A stretch of 64,000 nt of DNA from Prinia subflava (Eukaryota; Chordata; Aves; Passeriformes; Cisticolidae), in NCBI RefSeq assembly GCF_021018805.1, contig NC_086256.1, positions 9,552,032-9,616,031 on the forward strand, read 5' to 3'. Each line of letters begins with the position of its first letter. The first letter of the stretch is position 1. Both the position numbers and the translations under genes were made by a program. The notes beneath the pieces are model-generated. The model was given only the letters and a program-made list of their open reading frames with translations. It was not told where the DNA came from and made no database searches. Below are positions 1 through 14,637 of this stretch, piece by piece.

Positions 1-3000
1 AACTTTACAAATGAAAACTGAGGCATAATGAGGTGATTTACCTGGGATCATTAAAGAGATTTGTTCCAGTACTGGAAAGTGCACTTCTGTCTCAAATCTC
101 TTACAGTTTCATGCAGAAGATCACCTTATGATACTACAAATTCTGTGTAATTTTACATACTCTTGTTTCCCCATCTTCAGAAAGCCAGCAGGACAAGACA
201 TTGAATACCAGCTGAAGCTGCTTTAAGTGAAAACAGTTGAAGAAACTTCATTAGAGCAGTAGAGCAGTTTATGAATCTCCAGTGTTGCGGTTTATTCAGT
301 GTGTGCTAGATTATGATTTTAAAAAGGTCCTCAATCTGGAATGTGTCAGTCTGAATATAAGTAACTGAAAAATAATTTTTCAGTATATGAAGTAGGAACT
401 AAGGGATTTTTTTGCCGGTGTTTATATTACCAAAGAAAAAAAATGACACAAATGTTTTATGCTAAGTGCAGCACTTAAAATTACATAGTGAAAAAACAAA
501 AATGTGGGTACAGGACCTATTTATTTCTTAAATGTTGTTTTATACAGGGATGTGAAAACAGTTCGTTAAAGAACATTGGGACAACTGTTAATTAGACCCC
601 TTAATTACCCTCCTATGGACCATCCCAGCATTTCCCTGGAATGAAATTTATTTCAGGATCCTGCTATAGTCTGTGAGCCTTATGACAGCTTTCATGGGTA
701 TCATTTTAATATCAGTCTTAGGGTTTTGATGGCATTTTAATGTCATTGCCAGTTTTATTCTTTTGGCCTTTTAAGTTCCTGGTTTTCTACTCATCCTTTG
801 AAAGGCTGCTAGTGAATAGCTTTTCAAAACATGAAAATGAAAGGAGCTCCAAAGTTTAATTATTTTCTTGTTTATGTGTAGGATTAGAAGTGGTAAGACA
901 GAGGCTGCACAGATTCACGGTTGGTGGTATAGCAATGCTGGTGTTGAACTGCAGCTTTACCATCATGGGGGTGTTTAGTGGTCTCTGTTAGCTCACATTC
1001 TAGCCTCGACAGCAATAAGTCAGTCTTCATGCCTTTAGGTTTGGATTGACCTTCCTGGTCTTGAGGAGTGAGGAAAGCTCCCGTGCTTCAGGTGGGGCTT
1101 TGGCTAGAGCATAGTATATAGAGAAATTTAATCTATTCTGCAAGATGGCAGTCTGCTTCTGTAGCTGAGTAAAATCATTACAGGAACACGGGGTTCATCT
1201 ATTTATTTGTTTGTTTGTTTATTATGCCTTCTGACTTCAATTTTCTTTCAATTGTTCACATATGCAGTTACACTAGAGTAATTCTGAAGTGTTTTACTTA
1301 GTAAAAACTTCATTACCTTTTATTATTACCTTCCTTGCAGCACGAAAGGGAGGTGAGTCCGGCAAGACTTATAGGACACAAAAAGAGCCACTGCCTTTTG
1401 GCTGTTTTACTTCATGACTATCAGTGTTTGAAAAACTGTTTCAAGTAGTGGTGTTTTAGTCTCCTAAAAAGCTCCTGCTTTAATGGAGCCAATCTGTTTT
1501 TGTCTTAATCTCTTATTTGCACTAAAGGGTATTCTTGACCTGTCAGGAAGTATTTGAAAAAAAATTAGGAGAGGTATAAAAAATTCTTTTTGTACAAAAA
1601 ATAAATCAAACTTTCCATTATGAAATCTCATTTTCCACATCCAGATTTTTTTTCCTGTTGCTTTCTGATTCTACTCTCTTTAAATATTTTTCATCAATCA
1701 GTCAGGATGTTACTTGTTGCTGTTTCACCCGTTACAGTCATGGGAGGTGTGTTGCCTTTGCACGCTTTTCTGTCTGCCTGGAGAATCTGTGTGGGGGAAG
1801 AAATAATTTGCTTTCATAAGAATTGGGTCCTCTAGAAACTAAACTTTCATGAGGGATGAAATAGCAAATAATTTGAATGTAAGGAAGGCTTAATCTAGCC
1901 CTGGGCATGAACAACTAAATACGTCATCCATAGATGATAAGAAAACATTCATCTTGCTCTGGATGTGTACTCAAATTTCCTCATATATACTGCTTCAAGA
2001 TTAAGGGAGTTTTAAATGTGATGAGTGTGTGGCATTTTTAGTAAAACAATAAGGCTGATTTTGCAGGTGGACACAGCAGGTGTTAAGGTGTAATTTAATA
2101 ACTTTCATGACCTTGTTTATATTTGTTTTTATTTAGCATCCTAAACTTGCTACTTTCTTGGAGCAGTGTGGAAGTGGTTCTGTGTAAGAGATAGAGCTTT
2201 TCTTTAAGATCATATATAATTGCTTTCTCCTCAGTAACTATTCCTAGTCCTTATTTCTGGTTTTCATTGGTAAGCAGCACTGGCTGGAGCATTCAGATGA
2301 GTTGAATCTCAGTAAAAGGGAAATCAGTTAAAGTCTTGACTGTTTCAGTGGTGATACGTGATACAGGCTGTGGTAGCAGATGATGCAGTTTTGTTTTGTA
2401 GGCAGCTTGTTTTTCAGTGGTATTTTTTTTTGTTGTTAGTATGGGGAGTAGCCTTTTTAAAAGCAAACTTACTTTGATGTTCCTTGTAATTTTACGTAAT
2501 GAAACCCCCTTCCCTCACCTAGGGAGGCCTTTCCTCTGTAGCTAGTATTAGTGGACATGCTTTTTTCAAGTCATATTGCAAAGTCTTCTGGTACATCCAG
2601 TGCGCTTTTTTAGCAGTCCAGATATAGTTCTTCATTTATTTGACTTGTGCTGCCCTTCTTAAAGGCCTTTTCTTGCAGTTCAGTGGGCCTCCTTTGATTC
2701 ACAGGACCAGTGTGCAAAATGTGTGTCATGACCTGCCATGTTATAGCACAGTTATAGCACATAGAGTTTAGCTGGTAACACAAACTTGTGATTTTGGGGA
2801 ATAGTAACAAGAAATTTGTGGTAGGAACTAGAAGCCCTAGAGTAAACTGCAACGTCTCAGAATGTACTAGTTGAAATAGTGTGATGATAAGCAGCCACTC
2901 TGATGGAGGAAGGAAAGCTTAATGCAAAACTAGAATGTATCAGGTAAAGTATTTTGTATGGTAGAGAAGAGAAATTAATTCTATTGCTTAAGGCAATGAG

Positions 3001-6000
3001 AAGGGGTTGTTTGCCAGGAATACTGAGCAGGAGTGGAACTCAAATGTATCAAATATGGGACAAACAATAGAAAAGGAGATAAGATATTTAGAGTGGAGTG
3101 TAAACCGGTTTAAATTTGCTGTGAGAAAACATAGGTTGAAAATTACAGAAATGTTTTAATCAGAGCAAAATAGGATTGTGAGACTGTTTTCCAGGAGTAA
3201 ACAAGATAAGAATCCCCTAATTTCCTCACAGAGTGAGACTCTGTTTTCTCATTGTATTTTGTTTGCTTTTAAATAAACTAAGTAAATCAATAGCTGGAGT
3301 GACAGAAGGCAAAACTCTTGACTCAGGAAACCCCTTTGAGAGCTGTGTTTCTCTGACCTTCTGCTTCTACCATTCATCAGGTTGCTAAAGCCCTTTTTGC
3401 AGATTGTAGATTACTGTTGATGAAAAAAAATAAATGGCAAGGGGTGTCGCTATAGTTTACAAATGAGTTCCTCTGCAATTTAGACATCTCTAATATTTGA
3501 CCATTTTGTTTCCTGTGCCAAATTTTACCAGACCCACACAGCTGCTGTCTGGCACCACCTCCCAGGCTGGGGCTCTCCGGGCAGCAGGTTGAAAAACCTG
3601 GTTAACTCATGAATCTGTGTTTCGGGTGGATTGAGTGTGCCTGGATCAAACATTTGTTTTCATTGAGTCTATATTATTTTCATCTTCTATTAAGCATTTC
3701 TCTCCCTTGTGTCACTCAACTATACTCCAGACAGTGATTAAAATGTGGCTTTCCAGCGGAATAACAGCAATGGAACAATTTCTTATTTTCCTCTCTTGAT
3801 GAGCCCTTAGCTGTGTTAATAGAAGCCCTGAATAATATGGTGCGAATTAATCAGATTGTCTTCTGCTGCTATCACTGGTGAGTACTTGTGAGAGAAATGT
3901 TTCTTCTCAGGTGGTCCACCTGGTTTTCTCAGTTTCAGAAAGTAAGATTACAAAGTAATGCAGCTCTTTAAAAGCAAAGCAAAACAAACCCTAAAAAGCT
4001 ACCAAAAAGAAGAAAAACCAACTTTCTTTGAACAAATAAACAAAGATTGAAACTGCAGATTCTCTTGGTATGTGCATCCTTGGGATCCGTGTTGTGGAAA
4101 GTGTGATGTCACGGTGGTGGTCTGTGTGCTGCTGAGGGTCACTGATCCGTGGAGTCTTGGCCAGCGTGGCGAGGCGCTCCGCTTCCTCTGCTGAAAAATC
4201 TCCTTTCCAAACACATGATGTAAGTAAGCTTGCTGGAACGGCTGGAAGATGGAATCTGAATCCTTTTGGTACAACTGAGCAGGATTTGGTGAGCATGGAA
4301 AGAAAAACGTAAGACCCCATAATATAGAGTTGTGTATTTTTTTGTAGTGTCAGTGGAAATAAAAAACCCAAATTAAATTCATTTGTAAGAGACAAGGTCT
4401 CTATATAATAGCAAGACTGAACTAAATATTCTATTAATCTCTTTTGAAGTAATGAAAAGAATTTCATCATTTTCTTCCAGCACAGCTGACAGCAAACATT
4501 GTTTACTTAAGTGTTTAAAATGTAAATAAAAATGCTGTCTTGGTGTTTTTTCTGATTCTGCCTCTCACAATGTTGTTAGGGGAAGCAAATGTATCAGATG
4601 GCAGCTCCCAGGGTAGGTAGCATCTTTTTTCTCTCTCTGCCTCTTACTGAAAGCTGCCACCACTGAAGGCACTAGCTAATATTTATTACAGCTTGCATGC
4701 CCAAGTCCCATTCCCAAAGCACAGCTCATTGTGTTTGTAGAAAGCAGCTACATGGGCAGGTGCTCAGGCTGTGTGGCTGTGGGGAACAATACACCACTGC
4801 CTGACTCTGTGCTTAAAGAATGTGTTCAGGACTTTCAGCTGATCATTATTTTTTCTGGCAGGGTAAGAGAGAATTCAGCAATTCTTGGGGGGTTTTGTTT
4901 GTTTGTTGGTTTTTTAAAACGTTACTCAGCTTTAGAAGACTCTAGCTAATTAAATTATTTTGCTGCCTAGGTTTACTGTGGATAGTGGCTAAAATACCAG
5001 AAGTTTGAATAAGGCAGTTAGCTGTGAAGGTTGGATCAAGAGTGATTGTTAGGGCATTTGCTATTCTGGCTATTGTCAGCTGAAGAGGATGCCTTCCATT
5101 ATACAGGCTGGCAAAGCCTTAGGTGTTCTGCAAGAAGAGTCATTGACAGACCTGAGATGCCTGTCAGTTCAATTGTTGCATCTCCCACTGCATGTCCTTA
5201 TCCTTTTCATGCTCCTGGGAACTCCAGGCCTGTGCTCATTATGTTAACCAATACCTCTTGTTCCCATGTAGAAGTTAATGGTCAGTGCTTTTCCTGTATT
5301 ACAGTGTGTGTTTTCATTTAGGCCCTTTGTGGTTTCTGATGAATTACACAAATTCAGCCTGTTCTACTTGCAGACACAGCAAGCTCTTTGCACATGCATA
5401 TAGCTGAAGTAATTTATTTAAAAGCATCCCGGTAAAAATATTTCCCTGGTTTTGTCAGCCACTACTAGTTTTCATTTTTGGGGAATAAATAGTAGTGTTC
5501 ATTTTGGTAAATCCTCTTTCATTTTCCCTATTTCAAATATATACAGTTGCCCTATGTAAATAATTTACTGTGCTTTAACCATGACACTGCGACAGCTGTA
5601 GTACCCACAATTGCCATGAAAAGCCCAGACATTCTGTGAGAGAAGAGCTGTTAAGATCCAGACATGGGGAAAATACACAAGTAGAAATCCCACAGGCTAG
5701 AAATAAAGTTAAAAATGCTGCAGGCGGCAAGGAAGGAATGTTCTCCCAGATATATGTCCAAAAAAGGTATCATTGTAGGTGATATTCTTCCCCCGAAAGA
5801 GCAAATGAAATTGTTCAGATCAGACACAACTGATCTGTGTGTTGGAGCCTAAGTACCTAGTTCCAGTTTTTGGGGAATGTGGGAGGAAGGAGATGCCAAA
5901 CATCAGCCCATGGACTTACTGTGCTGGAGAGGGTTTTCCCCTCTGTTTGATTTTGCAGCTTGGTACAGTTGTATAACACTGATAATAGGAGTGTGGTGCT

Positions 6001-9000
6001 GTGAGCAGCACAGGCTATCCTAGAGGCTGTCACTCTTCTCAGCACTGGTTTTCTGTCACTGTTTAATTTGGTGAAAACCATGGTGAAGATCAGTGGACTT
6101 GAGGATGTCTGGAATTTAATTTTGCATGTTTGTCATGCTCTGTTAACTGGGAAACCCAAACAAGTTATGTCATTTTTCCTCAGTTCTGTGCTGAAAATGG
6201 AAAAGCAAATGTGTGTTCAGATTTTCTTGAAGCAAATTTAGATATTCTGTAGTATAAATTCAATCACCTTCTTTGGGAAGATGGTGAAAATTCTGAATGT
6301 AGACTAATCGGGCTGGAAAAAGCATTGGAAGTCTTGAAGTTTTCATAACATTTTTCTTACAACAGCAGTTGCTGCAGACCAAACACCATTGGAAAATTGT
6401 AAAGGTGCTAGAGGAGAAAATGATACTGTGGAAGATAGTTTAGGAATCTACAGTTTATAACAATGTTTTGTTTACCATGGCATGAAAAGCACTTAGAGGA
6501 GAAGAGCCCCAACATTTGAACAAGGCTGATGGGGTTTCAGGCAGGTAGTTACCCCTCCTGTGCACAGTGGCAGTTCCACTGAGCTGTCTCACTGAGCCTC
6601 TGCTTTGCAGAATACATCAGAATTCGGGTTTTCTTTTAAAGCAGTGTTAAAACTGGGTGTTGTGTAGTGACTTGTTTTGACCTTGGAAAGAGTTTTTTTA
6701 ATTGAAGATCGTGCTGCTAGCTGCGGGATGGCAGAATGATTCCTGAGGACACATGCTTGTATGTTTTGGTTTTTATTTACTGTCTAGTTTGAGACTGCAA
6801 GGAACTATTATGATCCTCTAGTTTGTATGGGAGTTTGCACCCACTAGTTGGGGCTGTTAGCCCCAAAACTTAGGGATGACTTAGTGAAAGTGTTTCTAAA
6901 ATACAGCAAGACTTCCTTCATCTACTAGAATGTATGAATTGTCTATTACATACTTCAATATTTTATTCCAGGTTATACTTACTCTCCCTCTTAAACCACT
7001 TTGCATTTTATTCCTATGCTGATCGCTGGTTTCTAGCCCCTGAATCCGGTTGTTCCTGCTTTTTGTTGTGCTGAGAGCTCTGCAGTTCAGCTGATTGCTG
7101 GCTGTGGGCAAAGGCCTTCTTTCCCTTCAATAAGTTGAGCCGGTTGAGCTCCATTAGGACTACTTTTTATTATTATTGTGTGTATGACTGCAGCACCTGA
7201 CTGCCTAAGGCTCTGCTTACATTAAGTGTTAAGCCTGGACTTGAGCTCTGGGCTTTGGCAGCAATTCCTGCTGTGCTGCTGCTGTTGAGGTTGGAGCCCA
7301 ACTGCTGTGTTCTCCTTTCTGTTCATGTGAGGCAGAGTCCAAGATCAGCTGCACAGCAGGTCTGGTAGTGCTGCCGTCCAGGCAGTCCTGGAAACCTGCC
7401 TTCCAGGAATAGGAGTGACGAGGAGAGTGCCATTTGTTTCTGGAGTTCTGTCTGTGGAGAAGGGATCTGTCTGTGCACTGCCTTGAGCCAGGAGAGAATT
7501 CACCTTGCCAGGCTTACCCTCCATGAACTGGCAAATGTGGGGTCTGGGTTCTGGGGTGCTCCCTGAGCCTTAGCAGGCACAGTGCATGCTTCTGGATGCC
7601 TTTAGATGGGAAGAACAGTGGCATACTCAGGACTGGGACATAAACCCAGGAGATGACCCTGATCTCAGACTAATGAGAGAGCCTACCAAGATAGGATCAA
7701 CTGTGTCAGTCCAGTGCCCCAGCATACTGACAGCATGACAATTGTCGGTGTTCTGCAAGTGTAAGGGTAGCGGTGCATGACAAGTGGATGGGATAGGCTG
7801 TTAAAAGGATAGTAAACAGCTTGTGCTTCGTGTGATAGAAAACAGAACCAGTGAAGAAGGGTGATCTGGGTAGAGGAATAAGCTGAAAAAATTACTTTTG
7901 GAGTACTGTATAAGTAGAACAAGAGTGATTTAGCTTAAACCAGAGGAAAAGGTGAATTGCAAAGCCTGTGTTCCAGACCAGAAGTTTTACAATTCAGTAA
8001 GTGTCATAATATCAATGTGCTGCTTTAAAAACATCCTTAATAAGTTTATGAACTTCTGTTCATCTCTAAACTTCTGGGTTTGGTTGCTGAGAACTGTAAA
8101 TTACCCTTTTCCACACCACATGTCAGTTTGAGCATAGGTAACAAGACTTCCTTATGGGAGGAGACAGGATGCCTTCTAGGCTTGAATATCTTTCCTGTTC
8201 CTAGCTTATATGTATGTAAATTAAAAAATATTGATTTTGGACGGTAGCTCGTAAGATACAAAGATAACCTAAAATGGTGTTTTCATCATATGATCCCATC
8301 TGATGCAAAACATAGGATGAGCCATATGATGGGACTGGGGTTAAGTCTCCTCCTCAGCTTCTGGCATCTTTCTTGCAGCTTTCTTTGAGAAGATAAACAG
8401 TGATGCTGACAGGTTACGTATGTGAAGGCATTCACATTGCCTTAAGATATCCTCACCTGATGAATTCAGGGCCATCCAAGAAATTAGAAGAGACTCCCTT
8501 GGCTCCCACATTAGACTTCTCTGTTTTCTTTTTTTTAAAAAAAAAAGGAAAAAAGAAGCCTCTAAGAAGCTCTTTTCATGTTGCACACATCTTAAAAATG
8601 ATTCTTCCAACCTTTAATCAGGAGAGGTTGCTTCTGGATTTCAGGTTGAGGGACATTGTGTCCCTCCACTGTCCTCTGTCCTCAGAATAGTTATGAAGGT
8701 GCTGGTCTAAAGCAAACTGCTTGCTGCAAGATGAGATCAGAATAGGTAAATGCTTCATGTCTGCTAGCAAAGTACTAAATCATGACTTCCTTCTAAATCT
8801 TGCCATTAAGGACATTACAAAAGGAGAGTGGGAATTCCCAGCCAAAGGCAGTCATTTTGGTTGGTAGCTCACAAGATCTTACAGGCATCAAAAAATAAAT
8901 GAGGTTCCCTGCTCCAGTTGCAGCAACAGAATAGAGCTTCAAAGAGGTCACAGGTGTGGAAATTGGAGGTCTCTTAAGGGAGACTGAGATAAAAAGGGAT

Positions 9001-12000
9001 TCTCTGAAGGCTTGGATGTAAGTTTCTGATCTGAAGAGTGGTGAGTAATGCAATTGCTGGGAGGTATCTTTGACTTTGCCTGGAGAATGCTAACAAGCAA
9101 TCAAAATGCTTGCCCACAGCCAAACTGTTTTTTCCCTTTCCACTCTTTAGAATAATAAAAAGCATTACACACAAACCCCACTGTTAATGCAACATGTGGG
9201 TGAAGTTCCAGGCTATTGTGTATAAAACTCAGTCCTAATTCCAGCAATAATTATAACTTGTTCCCCTCTCTCCCCTGTAGTTTGGTGACACCACAGGAAG
9301 TGATGCAAAGTTCTTCATTTGTGCATGTATTAACTCAAGTTGACTATATCTAATCTCTTGATTTTCTTTCTTTTCCTGTCAAAGTCTCAGCTGTAATACT
9401 TAGCAATTGGAAACTTTTAACCTTTAACGTCAATGTTTTGTCTGTTTTCAGTTCTGTTAGAAGCTGATTCTACTGCTTGTGGATGTTTTGCTTCTTTTCT
9501 GTTTATAATGCAATCTGACATTTGTTTTCCTCTTTCTCTTGAGGCTGATTTTGTTCATATTACAGTTTCCTTGCAACACATGTTTTCTCATTTTCTAGTC
9601 TGCTGTTTTTGAGGCCATCAGCAGTTTAGGCTGTGAGGTCTTGCCCTTGTCTATACTTGATAAAAAAAGCATAGTGAATACCACTAAAAGTTCATAATTT
9701 GCTGCCAGCTATCTGTGGTAACCTTGACATCTCCTGTTTGATCATAAGGGCTCCAGCAATAATTGCTGAATATAAAAGGGTTTTTAGCATTGCCTTTGTA
9801 TGTGGGGTGTGAGAAAGTCCAAGGCTTTTTATTTATGCTGGTATATTACACCATATAATTGCATCCATCTTTTGATCTGTGGTATGAATTAGTTCCATTG
9901 AAAACATGTTTTCTATTTTTAAATCGGCTGTCTTGATCTGAGTTCTTGAAACAATCTGGGTTTTGGTCTTGTTTTTTTGTATATTTTCCATATTGTGCTG
10001 GATTTAATATAATTGTTGACATATTGGTTTTCAGTGTTTTTTTCTTACTGTTTTCTCTATTTTGTATAAATCTCTTCATGTTTTATGTTACACTGTTCTA
10101 TTTATCCAGATCAAGTATTTAACTTATTTCATATCTGACCATTTCACAGTTCATAACATTTGATGGTGAAGTGCTGTTAGCCAGTGTTAGAAAGGCAGAG
10201 TGGAGATTTGGGAACCTTAGTGCCATGTTTTCATACTTGACTTAACTGAGTACTCTGTATTCCGCCATGGCTGGACTGAAAGCCCAGCGCTCCAATAATA
10301 TGTGAAGTCAGTAGGGATGCAGAAGGATCTTCTTGAAACTCAGATGAGAAGTGGGGTTATCTCTGCACAATCCCACTGGTCAGTGGAGAACTAGCCTATT
10401 CTCAGTTTTTCGTTTGAGTGAGTGAATTGCAAATCTGAGTTTAAAGGGGTTGCTGAGGCCCAAGTTAACACTTCCAAGGAGTGTTATATTCTCCCTGTCT
10501 TTTCTGTGGCTCTTGTGATGCTCACAAAAACGTGAGCTGTACTACCAGCAGCGGGCCTGCTGTCCCTGTGAATAGCAATACAGTGTTTTCTTGTGTTCCT
10601 CAACCCAAAATCATTTGCTGTTCTTTTATACTTGATGGCCTTTTCACCTGCTCTGTAGAGCAACCTCTGTGGTAGAGCCCTGGTCTGTGATGAGGACTTC
10701 TCTTTGTCATAAAAGTAGTAGAGACAAAATGGCATGTGTCAAGTTTGGCAGAGCAGAAAAATACCAGATATCTCAAGTATTTGTTTCATGCACCATCCAT
10801 TAGATGGTCCTTCTTGATTTAAGACCCCTGCCTTGCCCTGCCTGTGGTTGTAATGCATGCTGAGAGTGCATTTGTGTGTGAATTTTTTTCCTTTCCAGTC
10901 GTTCTGCTTGAGGTGTGTGTTTGCTGGGGTTTTTTTAATCAGTTCGTGTTGATTCTTATCATCCGTTTGTATAATAGTTTGGGGTTGATGTAATCATTGT
11001 TACATGTATTTCATTAAGAGATGTGTGTGTACTTAGGTGTTTGCATAATTCATGAAGTCAAGTATGTTCACATACCCCTTGTTAGCACGTGAGTGCATGT
11101 AGTAAGTGCGTACTACTCGTCTTTGTATCAGTGGCTCATTGGGAAAGGTGCACTGAATTTATTTGGCATGTATATATGTAAAAAACCCCAAAGTTCTACC
11201 ATTTATTTTCTTTCTCCTACACCCACCCCAAAAACGTAAAGAAAAACACACACTTCTGCTAAGGTTCTAGGATAGTTTATTTTTTCATTCAGCCATTAGT
11301 TTATTCGTTCAGGAGTTGTACACTGGAAAAAAAAGTGCATCCATTAGACAGTGAGGGCTTTATTTATGAGGGGGGTGGTGTTTCAAAGGGGAGGCTGTCA
11401 AGTCCCAAAAGAGCCTTTCATGGTGTATTCTCAGCGTGCTTCTGAGGCCACTGCTCTGCTCATCAGGAGGAGAGGCAGAAATGTGGGCTTTACAGAGCAA
11501 CTGTGTGTTTCACTGGTCCCTGCGCTCACTGACGTTTATTTACATATTGGGAGAGTAAATGGGTAGAACAGATGGCAACCAGACATTTGGTGGTTCTGTT
11601 CCCATATGCTCCTCAGGGGTCTTGCATTCAGTTTTTGCAAAAAGCTTGTCCTATAGTGAGAAGAAAAAACCCAGGACCTGGTCAGAACTATGAAATGCTT
11701 GTTGGGTTTTTGCATTAGTGACAGATTAAAGCATTTAGTAAAATGTGAAATAATTACAAGGTTCATTTTACAAGTCCAGATAGTCATTCCTTAGTATAAG
11801 ACTATTGGGGTGTCAGTCTCTCTCATTTTAGTATTTCTTATTTTCACCACTGGAGTGAATGCATCTAGATTTGAAGCTGGCAATCTCTTCCTTCTATAAA
11901 GTGAGTTTGAAAAGTACAGGTTTATTTATGTGGGTCTTGAATACCTTTTGGCCTTTTCTGTAAACGTTGTAATTCATTCGTGCTCTTGTAAAAACAGAAT

Positions 12001-13833
12001 ATCTGAAAATTTTGCAGGATTTTCCAGGATATTTAATATGTGTTTCTTCACAGTTTACAGTTGTGAAGCGGGAGATTTGCTTCCACACCAAGCTGAATTT
12101 TTTTTCTTATTTTCTTTGTACACTCTGGAATGTTGGAGCAGGGCTGCTCCAGAGTGCTGGGCAACTTGCTTTAGTGGTTTGGGTTGTTGGGTTTTTTCCC
12201 AATGTGTGCATGTTGGGTTTTTTTAGAGAAGTGCTAATTAAAATACTTTCTTGGGCAAAACTGTAATATAAAATACACATTTTGAAATATGTTAAAAGGA
12301 GTGATGCAAGTCAGGTTTTGAATGTGTACAATTCTCAACCTGAAGATTGTTCCTTCCTGTAAAGCAGCCAGGTGTTTCTGAGTAAACTGGGGAGAAATCA
12401 CATGAAAATGGAAGAGCTTGACCTTTTGCACAGCATGCCAAATCAGCAGCTCCAACAGTTTGTGACTTGATGAATTCCAACGCCCTATTGGTAAACACAT
12501 GAAACTGTCTAGCAGTTATAGAAGAACCTGTCAAATAATGTAAATACCAGACCTCAGCTAATCTCAACTACAATGTGGAATCTCCTAGTGTTAAATAAAC
12601 TCTGCAAGGCAAGCTTTTCTGTAATAAACCCTTCTGGAATGAGAGGTCAATCCTGAAATAGTTTCCTTTAAATCAAGATAGTTTTCAAAAGTAAGAGTAG
12701 AATTATTGATCGATCCTCCATGGATTAACTCAGGATTTTCTAAGTATTGTCTAATGCTCTTCTCATTAACTATTGTTTTTTAAAAAGACAAAAATAGGCA
12801 GCCATGTCACACTGCAGGGAGGCTTAGCATGGGAAATGGTAGCAGAGAAAGTGAAAATGGTAACTGTCAGGAAAGAAACACTGTCTTCTGGAGAGGCCTT
12901 TGGAAGGTTGATCATTAACAAAAAGTGGAAATTTGGTACTTTTCTGTAGGCCATGCTGCACAAATATTATGTTAGGATTAGGTTAAATGAAGTTAATTGC
13001 TGAACTCGTAGGTTTTTGGCAGCATATTCCACAACTCATATGAAATACAGAATTTTTTTTCTAAATAAGCGTTTTTAGCTGGATTATATTGGTAGTGTGC
13101 ACCATTAATGAAGCTACTGTGCCTTGCTAAATATGTGACAATGTTCCTGTGATTTGTGCAGCATTTCTTCTAAAACTTATAAGGGACTTAAAAGTATAAG
13201 GGACTTTTGAATCCTTTGAGATCAAAATTAAGTACAGGCCTCCTATTAATGAGAACCTAACATCCTCTTTTTTTTTTTTCTTGTAATATGTAGTATTGCT
13301 GATTTTAGGAAATGTATTTCTAAACTGAGCCCACCATCACAGTGCAATTACTAAGTAAATCACATCCTAGATAGTCTTTGTTTTTTTTGTCCCCCAATAA
13401 AATAACATAGTTTAAATATCTTTTCCAGTGGTTTGTAGCCAGATGCAAAGTCAGCTGAAAAAGAGTTCTTCAGAAAGATTTCTTTTCTACATCATTATAT
13501 AATTAAAAGTAGCTGTTGAAAATACTGCAGAATTTCTTGCTGCTCTTGAAAGCCATGGCTTCTTTGTCCGTTGGAGCAGAGGAAGACAATTTAGATGGTC
13601 ACATATTCTTTATGGTCCAGAGCTGGATAAGCATTACCCAAATAACAGTAACAGCAGGACTCGAGAAAAGAGCACTGGTAAAAACGAAGAGCTATTTTTG
13701 GCAGTGGTAAATTAAAAAAAAGAAAAAAGAAAAGAGTGAAAGTGTGTATTTGTTTTTGGATCCTCAAATGCTGGTCCATATGTGATGATTTGTATCTCTG
13801 AAAGGTTTGCTGTTTTTTTTCCTTCTTTGACAG
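1..13833 (+). other. EIF2B3: EIF2B3 intron, 3' part (upstream intron, partial)
   Basis: This stretch precedes the first visible coding exon and ends in a good acceptor: a pyrimidine-rich tract at 13811-13830 followed by CAG at 13831-13833. I searched it for the preceding part of the EIF2B3 frame, the residues just before the TDVLVLSCD segment, and found none, so the previous exon is probably left of the window. The rest is AT-rich non-coding DNA with short homopolymer runs, a small (TTTG)n run near 1202-1218, and a mildly GC-richer patch around 7240-7640. Open frames here are under 160 codons, have no recognisable domains, and look like chance. Confidence 0.8.
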
Positions 13834-13993
13834 ACTGATGTCTTGGTGTTGAGCTGCGATCTGATCACAGATGTTGATTTATATAAAGTTGTGGACCTCT
13901 TTCGGACACATGATGCTACTCTCTCCATGTTGATGAAGAAAACTCATGAACCAACAGAAGTGGTACCAGGACAGAAAGGAAAAAAAAAGCCAG
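13834..13993 (+). CDS. EIF2B3: EIF2B3 internal coding exon, nucleotidyltransferase-like domain (human residues ~99-151)
   Basis: The frame opens at the first base of the exon with [14 protein letters not shown] and ends in PGQKGKKKP plus one base carried to the next exon. This matches translation initiation factor eIF2B gamma, which pairs with eIF2B epsilon to form the catalytic half of the cytosolic guanine-nucleotide exchange factor for eIF2. The segment lies in the N-terminal nucleotidyltransferase-like fold. The SCD triplet sits where true sugar-nucleotide transferases carry a metal-binding Asp; that alignment is an inference from family knowledge. The exon is 160 nt, enters in phase 0 and leaves in phase 1. 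The acceptor is CAG at 13831-13833 after a T-rich tract and the donor is GTATGT at 13994. The lysine-rich PGQKGKKK stretch is a surface loop seen in vertebrate orthologs. There is no frameshift or stop. Confidence 0.96.
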
Positions 13994-14526
13994 GTATGTG
14001 GGTAGGAATACATATTTATTAATAAATTGTAGAGAAACCACTGGTATGTATGATATGTTTAGTTATCAATCCCAGAGCAAAAGAAATAAAAAAGGCACAG
14101 ATAGCCTATTTTTCCTCAGATTCCCTGGTGAGGGTGTGACTTGGTTTTTTCCAGCTCAGAATTAAGTATTAGCCTCGTGTAATCTTGCAGGCTGTGATCC
14201 AAAGCTCACAAGAGTTAAGGGAAAAGCTCCAGGTGACTTCAGTGAGTTTTGGATGAAACCTTGAATTTTTGTTACATATGAACATTAAAACCATTAAGTA
14301 TTTCAAGAGCACTAAGCATCAGCCAGATTAGAGCTGGGAATTTTACACTGACTGTAGGGACCAGCACTAGGTGGGTAACAAACACTTGTAGAAATTCTTC
14401 CCTCTCATGGTATGTAGTGAATTACTCTTCTGAAATCACATCCAGGAGCCTTTTGCTAGGCAAAACTTCCCACTGATTTCAAGGAGCTGATTAGATGCTT
14501 ATCTTGCCCCTCTTACCATAATATCC

Positions 14527-14637
14527 TAGTGCCTCGTAATCTTTAATGTATCTGTTCTCACAACACTGCTGTAAGGCAGATCAGGGCTATTATACCCATT
14601 TTACTTATGTGCTAAAAGTACTAAATACCACACAGTT
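14527..14637 (-). mobile_element. MIR-like (amniote) SINE relic
   Basis: The + strand reads like the reverse complement of a MIR-family SINE. A 'cctcgtaatctttaatgta' block is followed by 'ctcacaacactgctgtaagg', then 'ctattatacccattttac' and a decayed 'ccacacag'. This order (tail region, TCACAAC block, ATTATNCCCATTTTAC block, CACACAG block) is diagnostic of MIR and related amniote tRNA-derived SINEs. The copy is heavily diverged, so it is an old insertion. Edges are approximate and the subfamily cannot be fixed by eye. Confidence 0.7.

Noticed and set aside
3991..4470. 159-codon minus-strand open frame
   Set aside because: Random-looking composition, no domain, and an end in homopolymeric residues.
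7160..7235. 'tattattattgtgtgtatga' followed by 'ctgcagcacctgactgcc', recalling an old amniote interspersed repeat
   Set aside because: The match covers only the first part and then fades; not supportable by eye.
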